Origin: Gammaproteobacteria bacterium
GTDB taxonomy: Bacteria; Pseudomonadota; Gammaproteobacteria; Pseudomonadales; Pseudohongiellaceae
Direction of reading: 5' to 3'
Assembly: GCA_007571115.1 (NCBI GenBank)
Contig: RKSA01000254.1
Span: 1-8,273, forward strand
Length of the DNA: 8,273 nucleotides
In this document: positions 1-5,831 of the stretch, piece by piece
How positions within the stretch are numbered: position 1 is the first letter of the stretch
Layout: every line of letters begins with the position of its first letter
The notes under the pieces: generated by a model
What the model was told of the DNA's origin: nothing
The model's input: only the letters and a program-made list of their open reading frames with translations
The model's database searches: none
Translations under genes and position numbers: made by a program

Positions 1-39
1 GGACAAGCCGTCAGGCGCAGGCCGATGCGGTGGGCGGGC

Positions 40-1056
40 TCACTCGAAACGGCGGCCGGTGTACCAGCGGGTTGGGTGGACTTGCTGCTGGACCTCGCCC
101 GCGACGTCGAGCACGAGAGCGAATAGTGCCATTCGCACGAGCACGCCGTTGTCGGCCTGGCGGAAGATCGCGAGATTCGGATGCTGGTTCAGGTCGTCAT
201 CGAGCTCGTTGGCCTCGGCCCGGGTGTCTCGCGGCAAGGGGTGCATGATGACGGTGTTGGGCTGGCAGTGCCGGGTGTAGATGGCGCGGTTGAGGCGGAA
301 ACGGCCCCGGTAGATATCGGCTTCGAGGCGGCTCTCGAAGCGCTCTTCCTGGATGCGGGTGAGATAGATCGTGTCGTTGTCGTGCAGGCCCTTCGCCATG
401 TTTTCGGTTTCCCGCACCTCATGGCCTGCCTCGCGCAATTCGGCAACGATCTCGCCGGGCATGCGCAATTGCTGCGGGGCGATCAGGTTGAAAGTGATGC
501 CGCGATACAGCTTGAGCAGCCGCGACAGCGAATGCACCGTGCGGCCGTGCTTGAGATCGCCGACCATGCCGATTCTCATGCCGTCGATGCTGCGCCGTTT
601 CGATTCAAGCTCCTTGCGGATCGTGTACAGGTCGAGCAGGGCCTGGGAGGGATGCTCGTTGACGCCGTCGCCGCCGCTGATGACGGGAACGCGGCTCGCT
701 GCGGCGAACTCGGCAACCGAGCCTGCCCGGGGGTGGCGCATGACGATGATGTCGCTATAGCCGCTGATGACCCGGGCCGAATCGTATAGCGATTCGCCCT
801 TGGTGATCGACGAAGTGCCGATTTCGGCGGTTTCGCGCACGTGCCCGCCGAGCATGTTGAAAGCGCAGCCAAAGCTGACCCGGGTTCGCGTGCTCGGCTC
901 GAAGAACATGTTGCCGAGGATGGCGCCGTCGAGGGCCTTGCTGACTTGTTTTCTCTGCGCGAAAGGCTCCATACTGTCAGCGACGTCAAAAATTCGCTCG
1001 ACGTCGGGCCGTTCGAACTGTTGCACGCTGAGGATGTCGATGCCGCAGAAATCCAT
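40..1056 (-). CDS. pyrB: Aspartate carbamoyltransferase, catalytic chain (338 aa)
   Basis: Cytosolic enzyme that joins carbamoyl phosphate and L-aspartate to give N-carbamoyl-aspartate, the committed step of pyrimidine synthesis. Every hallmark is visible: the carbamoyl-phosphate loop STRTR (residues 55-59), the loop lysine in TKGES (K86), VMRHP (R107), GDGVNEHPSQ (H135, Q138), GDLKHGRTVHS (R172), LTRIQEERF (R234, Q236) and HPLPR (272-276). It is longer than the 311-residue E. coli chain and resembles the roughly 338-residue form I recall from Shewanella-like gammaproteobacteria. The frame is open to an ATG at 1116, but the ATG at 1056 is preferred: GGAA sits 7 nt before it and homology begins soon after (GIDILSVQQF). 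No regulatory-chain gene (pyrI) is visible next to it, although the downstream side is cut off at 39 bp. It is divergent from sbcB. No attenuator or leader peptide was seen. Identity is very secure; the start is fairly secure. Confidence 0.97.
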   Translation of the reverse strand: MDFCGIDILSVQQFERPDVERIFDVADSMEPFAQRKQVSKALDGAILGNMFFEPSTRTRVSFGCAFNMLGGHVRETAEIGTSSITKGESLYDSARVISGYSDIIVMRHPRAGSVAEFAAASRVPVISGGDGVNEHPSQALLDLYTIRKELESKRRSIDGMRIGMVGDLKHGRTVHSLSRLLKLYRGITFNLIAPQQLRMPGEIVAELREAGHEVRETENMAKGLHDNDTIYLTRIQEERFESRLEADIYRGRFRLNRAIYTRHCQPNTVIMHPLPRDTRAEANELDDDLNQHPNLAIFRQADNGVLVRMALFALVLDVAGEVQQQVHPTRWYTGRRFE

Positions 1057-1116
1057 GAAAGCATTCCGGAACAAAAGCGCGAACGAAAACGGGGAAAAAT
1101 CTTGCCGCCAGCGCAA

Positions 1117-1125
1117 TGCTACACC
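1117..1125 (+). promoter_or_regulatory. Candidate extended -10 promoter for sbcB
   Basis: TGCTACACC lies about 48 bp before the sbcB start. It resembles the elements before dinG (TGCTATACT) and the DUF349 gene (TGCTACACT). No good -35 box stands at 16-18 bp. The opposite strand reads TAGCAT at 1116-1121, which could serve pyrB, so the strand of activity is uncertain. Confidence 0.33.
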
Positions 1126-1173
1126 AGTTCGCGGCTTTCAGGCGCCTGCTGAGCCGGCGGGGCGCCCCTGCTG

Positions 1174-2598
1174 ATGGCGAAGCGATCGATCTACTGGTAT
1201 GACCTCGAAACCTTCGGCAGCGACCCGCGCCGCAGCCGCGCGGCGCAATTCGCCGGCCTGCGCACGAGCGAGGATTTCGAGCCTCTGGGCGAGCCCCTGA
1301 GCCTGCATTGCCGCCCGGCGCCCGACTTCCTTCCCGAGCCGATGGCCTGCCTGATTACCGGCATCACGCCCCAGGCCGCCTTGGCCAAGGGAGTCATCGA
1401 GGCCGATTTCCTCGCCCGCATCAAGCGCGAATTCGATCAGCCGGGAACCTGCATCGCAGGCTACAACAATATCCGTTTCGACGACGAGCTGATGCGGCAA
1501 TCGCTGTACCGCAACTTCTTCGACCCTTACGAGCACGAGTGGCGCAACGGCAATTCACGCTGGGACATCATCGACATGGCGAGGCTTTGCGCCGCGACCC
1601 GCCCGGAAGGAATCGAGTGGCCACGTTCAAGCGATGGCGCGGTCAGCTTCCAGTTGACCGAACTCGCCAAGGCCAATGGGCTGGAACACGAGCAGGCCCA
1701 CGATGCCCTGTCCGACGTTCGCGCGACCATCGCCCTGGCGAGGCTGATTCGCGAGCGTCAGCCGCGCCTCTGCCAATACGTCTACGACAACCGCGGCAAG
1801 GATGCGGTCCGAGCGCGCCTCGACCTGTTCTCGCGCAAGCCCGTGCTGCACGTCTCGGGCAGGTATCCTGCCAGGCAGGGCTGCCTGGCCCTCGTCATTC
1901 CCGTTGGCGGGCATCCGGTCAACAAGAATTCGGTGATCGTCTACGATCTGCGGGTCGATCCCCGGCAATGGGCAGAACTTTCCGCAGAACGGCTCGCCGA
2001 GCGGCTGTTCGCTCGGGCGGGAGAGCTCGAAGGCGAGCGTCTGCCGCTGAAGCGGATCAGCATCAACCATTGCCCGGTGGTGACACCGGCGGCGGCATTG
2101 CCCAGGGAAAGGGCCGCCGAATTCGCCATCGATCACGATTCCTGCCGCGAGCATTGGCAATACCTGACGCGCAATCCCCAGCTCATGGGCAAATTTTGCG
2201 AACTGTTTCGCAGCGATGCAGGAAGCCACAGCGACGAAGACGACCCCGATTTCATGATCTATTCCGGAGGCTTCTTTAGCGACCGTGATCGCAGACAGAT
2301 GCAAACCTTGCGTGGCATCGCCCCCGGAGATCTGGGCCGAGTCGATCTGCCGTTCCACGATGCGCGGCTTCCGCAAATGCTGTTCCGCTACCGGGCGCGC
2401 AATCATCCCGAGACCTTGAGCGAGGCTGAGCAAGCGCGCTGGAGCAAATTTTGCCGCTCGCGGCTCGAACACCCCGAAGCTGTGGCACATTTCGAGCATT
2501 CCTTGCAGGAAGTGCGTGCCAACAGCCTGCCGAACCGCGAGCAAATCGCCGCCGAGCTCCTCGACTACGTCGCCTCGCTGCGCAGCGCGACTGAGTGA
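1174..2598 (+). CDS. sbcB: Exodeoxyribonuclease I (474 aa)
   Basis: Processive 3'-to-5' exonuclease on single-stranded DNA, used in recombination and mismatch repair and known to bind the C-terminal tail of SSB. Length matches E. coli ExoI (475 aa) and similarity runs end to end. The DEDDh catalytic set is complete: D10 and E12 in YDLETFG, D103 in GYNNIRFDDE, H176 and D181 in AHDALSDVRAT; these correspond to E. coli D15, E17, D108, H181 and D186. The nuclease domain occupies about 1-195, the SH3-like domain about 197-347 (containing LHVSGRY and NKNSVIVYDL), and the helical C-terminal domain the rest (YSGGFFSDRDR, FRYRARNHPETL). The ATG at 1174 is the first usual start after an in-frame stop at 1150-1152; only a weak GGCGGGG ribosome site precedes it. 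Its TGA is followed directly and in frame by a GTG and an open frame leading into the next gene. No other identity is plausible. Confidence 0.97.
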   Translation: MAKRSIYWYDLETFGSDPRRSRAAQFAGLRTSEDFEPLGEPLSLHCRPAPDFLPEPMACLITGITPQAALAKGVIEADFLARIKREFDQPGTCIAGYNNIRFDDELMRQSLYRNFFDPYEHEWRNGNSRWDIIDMARLCAATRPEGIEWPRSSDGAVSFQLTELAKANGLEHEQAHDALSDVRATIALARLIRERQPRLCQYVYDNRGKDAVRARLDLFSRKPVLHVSGRYPARQGCLALVIPVGGHPVNKNSVIVYDLRVDPRQWAELSAERLAERLFARAGELEGERLPLKRISINHCPVVTPAAALPRERAAEFAIDHDSCREHWQYLTRNPQLMGKFCELFRSDAGSHSDEDDPDFMIYSGGFFSDRDRRQMQTLRGIAPGDLGRVDLPFHDARLPQMLFRYRARNHPETLSEAEQARWSKFCRSRLEHPEAVAHFEHSLQEVRANSLPNREQIAAELLDYVASLRSATE

Positions 2599-2650
2599 GT
2601 GCCGGACGCTCACAGGCGCTCCCCCACGCGGCCCCTGGAAGCCATCGTGC

Positions 2651-2680
2651 TTGCATCGTGCCTCGCTAGCGCCATACTAT
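2651..2680 (+). promoter_or_regulatory. Candidate sigma-70 promoter for the acyltransferase gene
   Basis: TTGCAT (2651-2656) and TACTAT (2675-2680) are 18 bp apart; CATACT at 2673-2678 gives the alternative 16-bp spacing. Transcription would start near 2687, leaving a leader of about 38 nt before the ATG at 2725. This agrees with the downstream start and argues against translation from the GTG at 2599, which lies upstream of the promoter. Confidence 0.4.
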
Positions 2681-2724
2681 CTGCGCTGGCGAATTTCCAG
2701 GGCCCGGCTCTTCCCCCTCGCGAC

Positions 2725-3915
2725 ATGCATACCGACAACACCGAGCAGCACGAGCAACAGCACGACAGGTTCGCGGCGATCAGGCCCTATCTCGATCACG
2801 AGTTCAGGCCGGTCTTGCAAAGGCTCGTCGGCAACCGCGAATTTCTCGACACGATGGCGGCCTTTCTCGCTCCAGGCTTCGCGCGCTGGGTGCCCGGGCT
2901 GGCCCGGGCGGTGATCGCGCGCAAGCTGCGCAGGCAACTTGCAGGCGTCGACGGCGTTGTCGGCATGCAAAGGCTGATCGCGCCGCTCATGGAACAGTCG
3001 ATCCGCCGCGCGACCTGGGGCCTTAGCGAGCAGGGATTGCAGAATCTGCAACGCGGTAATGCTCATGTGTTCGTGAGCAATCACCGGGACATCGTGATGG
3101 ATCCAGCATTCATCAATCTGCTGTTGCATCGGGCCAGGCTGTCCACGGTGCAAATCGGCGTCGGCGACAATCTGCTGAAGAAGCCTTTTGTCGCCGATCT
3201 CATGCGTTTGAACAAGAGCTTCATCGTGCATCGCTCGCTGCGTGGCCGCGACCGGCTGCTTGCCTCGAAACTGCTTTCGCAATACATCCATCATTGCGTC
3301 GCCTGTGGGGAAAATGTCTGGATCGCGCAACGCGAAGGCCGCGCTAAGGATGGCATCGACCGCACCGACCCCGCCCTGATCAAGATGCTGTCAAGAGGCG
3401 CGGGCCGCGTTCCCTTGTGCGAAGGCCTCGCCAGCCTGCACATCGTTCCGGTGGCGATTTCCTACGAATTCGACCCCTGCGACACGATGAAGGCCCGGGA
3501 ACTCCATCAATTGCAGGCCACCGGGGATTTTGTCCGCACCGAAGCGAGCGACTTGCACAGCATCGCCGCTGGCATGACGGGCTTCAAGGGCAGGGTGCAT
3601 GTTGCTTTCGGCAGCGAAATGCAATTCGCAAGCGACGATCTCGAACAAGTTGCATCAGCCATCGACCGGCAGATCATCAGCGCCTACCGGCTGTTCGAAA
3701 CGAATTACCGCGCCCTCGAGCTGCTTTTGCGCGAAGGCAGGCTGGAATCGCCGGCATTGGCCGAAATCGTCGCCAAGCGCCAGCCCGATCAGCGCTCCCG
3801 GCAGCGTTTCGACCGCAGGCTCGCCGAGGTTCCCGATGAGTTGCGCGAGATCTGGCTGTTTGGCTATGCCAATCCGGTCATGAGCCGCCACGCGAACGCG
3901 GCGGCCGGGAGCTGA
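2725..3915 (+). CDS. PlsC-like 1-acyl-glycerol-3-phosphate acyltransferase family protein (396 aa)
   Basis: Probable lysophosphatidate or related acyltransferase, moving an acyl group onto a glycerolipid precursor; the substrate is not proven by sequence. The core begins near residue 112: VFVSNHRDIVMD (H120, D126), GDNLLKKPF (about 147-155), RLNKSFIVHRS (161-171) and AQREGRAKDGIDRT (201-214), which takes the place of the usual FPEG-type motif. Histidine to aspartate is H-x5-D, not the classical H-x4-D. As I recall, HRDIVxD with EGRAKD is typical of a distinct family also seen in Bacteroidota, so this looks like a family trait rather than damage. No signal peptide or clear membrane helix is seen with this start, so it is probably cytosolic or peripheral. 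The frame is open back to a GTG at 2599, giving 42 more residues with a hydrophobic run, but that part uses codons unusual for this genome (ATA, CTA, TCT, CTT) and contains the likely promoter. Its 3' end overlaps the convergent DUF349 gene by 38 bp. Confidence 0.85.
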   Translation: MHTDNTEQHEQQHDRFAAIRPYLDHEFRPVLQRLVGNREFLDTMAAFLAPGFARWVPGLARAVIARKLRRQLAGVDGVVGMQRLIAPLMEQSIRRATWGLSEQGLQNLQRGNAHVFVSNHRDIVMDPAFINLLLHRARLSTVQIGVGDNLLKKPFVADLMRLNKSFIVHRSLRGRDRLLASKLLSQYIHHCVACGENVWIAQREGRAKDGIDRTDPALIKMLSRGAGRVPLCEGLASLHIVPVAISYEFDPCDTMKARELHQLQATGDFVRTEASDLHSIAAGMTGFKGRVHVAFGSEMQFASDDLEQVASAIDRQIISAYRLFETNYRALELLLREGRLESPALAEIVAKRQPDQRSRQRFDRRLAEVPDELREIWLFGYANPVMSRHANAAAGS

Positions 3916-5614
3916 TCCGCTGCCGCAGCTTGCCAAGCCGCTCGCGCAGTCGCCTGCGCGTGGCTGGCTGCAAGGGGCCGCCATGGGCGAGTGACAATTC
4001 GGCCTCGCGCAGCTTGCCGACGAGTTCCTTCTGGTCGGGGCCGCGCTTACCGAAGCCGCGAGCGAGCTGTTCGAGCTGCAAGGCCATGCGCAGGGAATGG
4101 TCGTCCTTGGGCGAGTTGACGCCAGCGTCGATTTCCAGTTGCACGCAAACGCGATGCAGCGCCTGCTCGCGATCACCCGCAGCGGCGGCGAGCGCAGCCG
4201 GATTCGCCGCTTCGAGCAATTCCTGCCGCCACCGTTCGAGCTCGCGGCCGGCGGCTTCGTTGATGGCAGGCAATGCAGCCCAGGCGTCGTCGCAAGACTC
4301 GCGAGCCGCAGCAAATGCGGCATCTCCATCGGCATCGAACAGCGAGCTTTCCAGTTCCTCGAGAAGTTCCATTCGTGGCGCAAGCTGTTCGAGCAAGGCT
4401 TCGTGGCGCCGTTCGGCCATCGGCTTGGAGCGTTTCTGCGCCTCGGCCTGATGCTTGGCGAGGGCGGCGAAAATTGCCGCGCAAAGCTTGTCGAATTCCT
4501 GCCGAAGAAGCTTGTCGATGCGGAAACCGGCAGGGCCGAAACGCTTCCACTCGGCTTGCAGCTTGCGCGCTTCGGCGGCGGCGTGTTCGCGATCTTCGGC
4601 TTTGGCGAGCTTTTTCGCGCGTTCCAGGCACGATCGCTTGCCGGAGGCATTGGTGGCGATCGCTTCCTTGCGCAATTCCGCAAGTCGCTTGATCGCCGCG
4701 TAGTAGCGCTTTTGCAAAGGCTTGATCTTGCCGTGCTCCACGGGAGCGTGCTGCTTCCAGGATGCGTTCGATTCGCTGATCGTCTGCTGCAACTTGACAA
4801 TGTGGACCGGCTGGCTTGTCTGGCCTTCGATCTGCGCCACTTTCTGCTCGAGGGTTTCGCAAAGCTCGGTGCGGACCTTGAGGTTGTTCGCCATGCGCTG
4901 CTTGCGTTCGCGGAAATGCTCGCGGCAGGGTTCGTACAGCCGGTCTGAAATGCGCTTGAATTCGCGCCACAGTTTGGCGTTCTGCTCGGATTGCCCGAGC
5001 GCCTTCCATCGATCATGGCATTGCTGGATGCGTCGGCTCAACTCGGCTGGCGCCAGTTTCTGCTCGCCGAGCTCGCGCAATTCCCCGATCAACTGCTTTT
5101 TCTTTTCCGTGGCAGCATAGGTTCGCCACTTGTGCAATTCGAGCACTTCGCTCTTGCACGAATCGGCTGCCTCTTCCATCGCCTGGCGCAGCTTGCCGGT
5201 GCATTGCTGGATGTTGTCCTGGAGCTCGTTCCACAGTTCGAGGGCATCCCGGGAACGTCCTTCGTCGAGGGCTTCGCGCAGGGCGGTCAGGCGGGTTTGC
5301 CAATGCTGGCGCAATTCTTTCTGGTGTTGCCGGTTCTTCGTCAGCAGCTCTTGCAGGGCCTGCCATTCGGCGCTCTCCCTGGCGCTTTTGCCGAACTGCT
5401 CGAAGCTGCGGCGCAGCTCCGAAAGCTGCTGGCCTTGCCTGTAGTTCAGCTTCGCCAGCGCTGTGCGCAATTCTTCGGGGATGACTGGCTCGCCGCTTGC
5501 CTGGGCGGCGGTCTTGGCGGCTTGGGGCCCGGCTGTGGGTGGTGGCTGGCGAGCAGCGCCCTCAGCCACGTCCTGGCCGGACAATCTTGCCTCGGGATGT
5601 TCGTCTGCCGACAT
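3878..5614 (-). CDS. DUF349 domain-containing coiled-coil protein (578 aa)
   Basis: A soluble, highly charged, mostly helical protein of unknown function. The N-terminus (1-45) is low-complexity, rich in Ala, Pro and Gln. Residues about 46-180 are helical and coiled-coil-like (QQLSELRRSFEQFGKS, then KSEVLELHKWRTYAATEKKK). DUF349-type repeats follow: about 184-255 (DRWKALGQ, then LWREFKRISDRLYEPCREHF), 280-330 (WKQHAPVEHGKIKPLQKRYYAAI) and 345-410 (LQAEWKRFGPAGFRIDKLLRQEFDKL). The C-terminal block RVCVQLEIDAGVNSPKDDHSLR (488-509), followed by LEQLARGFGK, is typical of the large gammaproteobacterial DUF349 proteins. No membrane helix, signal peptide or catalytic motif is seen. The frame is open to an ATG at 5851, but that version would translate the promoter and the 10-bp repeats and overlap the dinG start; the ATG at 5614 leads into the natural-looking MSADEHPEA. 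Its ribosome site is weak (ACGGAC about 8 nt upstream). It is divergent from dinG and overlaps the acyltransferase end. Family assignment is secure. Confidence 0.92.
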   Translation of the reverse strand: MSADEHPEARLSGQDVAEGAARQPPPTAGPQAAKTAAQASGEPVIPEELRTALAKLNYRQGQQLSELRRSFEQFGKSARESAEWQALQELLTKNRQHQKELRQHWQTRLTALREALDEGRSRDALELWNELQDNIQQCTGKLRQAMEEAADSCKSEVLELHKWRTYAATEKKKQLIGELRELGEQKLAPAELSRRIQQCHDRWKALGQSEQNAKLWREFKRISDRLYEPCREHFRERKQRMANNLKVRTELCETLEQKVAQIEGQTSQPVHIVKLQQTISESNASWKQHAPVEHGKIKPLQKRYYAAIKRLAELRKEAIATNASGKRSCLERAKKLAKAEDREHAAAEARKLQAEWKRFGPAGFRIDKLLRQEFDKLCAAIFAALAKHQAEAQKRSKPMAERRHEALLEQLAPRMELLEELESSLFDADGDAAFAAARESCDDAWAALPAINEAAGRELERWRQELLEAANPAALAAAAGDREQALHRVCVQLEIDAGVNSPKDDHSLRMALQLEQLARGFGKRGPDQKELVGKLREAELSLAHGGPLQPATRRRLRERLGKLRQRISSRPPRSRGGS

Positions 5615-5630
5615 GGTACAGTCCGTGATT

Positions 5631-5700
5631 GATCGTCGCGGATCGTTGTGGGTAGTCGCGAGTAGCCGCAGATAGTCGCGAATAGTCGCGAATAGGGGCG
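5631..5700. repeat. Seven tandem degenerate 10-bp repeats in the DUF349 leader
   Basis: Seven consecutive decamers start at 5631, 5641, 5651, 5661, 5671, 5681 and 5691 with no slippage. The consensus on the plus strand is RRTAGTCGCG. By hand count against AATAGTCGCG they match 8, 6, 8, 7, 9, 10 and 8 of 10 bases. The palindrome TCGCGA occurs three times across unit junctions (5656, 5676, 5686). The array lies wholly between the DUF349 start and its candidate -10 element, so on the minus strand it would be transcribed as most of the 5' leader. The 10-bp period is close to one DNA helical turn. Confidence 0.88.
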
Positions 5701-5709
5701 AGTGTAGCA
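5701..5709 (-). promoter_or_regulatory. Candidate extended -10 promoter for the DUF349 gene
   Basis: Read on the minus strand this is TGCTACACT, an extended -10 element (TG-n-TACACT). I see no convincing -35 box 16-18 bp further up. Transcription would start near 5694, giving a leader of about 80 nt made almost entirely of the 10-bp repeats. The element directly abuts the last repeat unit. Confidence 0.5.
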
Positions 5710-5781
5710 AAACTTGTTTCGCCAGTCGGGCCATCGCCACAGCAGCGGGGGGCTTGCGCGACCCTCGCGGGCAAATGCCAA

Positions 5782-5790
5782 TGCTATACT
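5782..5790 (+). promoter_or_regulatory. Candidate extended -10 promoter for dinG
   Basis: TGCTATACT contains a near-consensus -10 hexamer, TATACT (5785-5790), with the extended TG. No clear -35 is present (TTGCGC at 5754 is too far, about 25 bp). Transcription would start near 5797, so the ATG at 5754 cannot be used from this promoter, and the ATG at 5832 gets a leader of about 35 nt. No LexA-type CTG-N10-CAG site was seen in 5615-5831. Confidence 0.58.
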
Positions 5791-5831
5791 GCGGCGCGAT
5801 GTTCCTCGCCTTCCAGGACGGTGGTGCGCCC

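Noticed and set aside
1..39. Possible gene end or start left of pyrB
   Set aside because: Thirty-nine bases without a start codon, ribosome site or recognisable peptide; too short to assign.
181..789. 202-codon open frame on the plus strand opposite pyrB
   Set aside because: It lies wholly inside a secure gene on the other strand; its translation shows no family motif and is typical of antisense frames in GC-rich DNA.
1627..2613. 328-codon minus-strand frame opposite sbcB
   Set aside because: Shadow of sbcB; the sense strand carries a complete set of catalytic motifs and end-to-end family similarity.
2595..2613. Inverted repeat GTGAG...CTCAC at the sbcB stop codon, as a terminator
   Set aside because: Five or six base pairs and no T-run after it; probably chance.
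4097..4948. 283-codon plus-strand frame opposite the DUF349 gene
   Set aside because: Shadow of the coiled-coil gene; repeated Leu/Glu codons on the sense strand keep the opposite strand open.
5754..5831. Upstream in-frame ATGs of dinG at 5754 and 5799
   Set aside because: 5754 precedes the extended -10 and 5799 is almost at the expected transcription start; homology to E. coli DinG begins at 5832.
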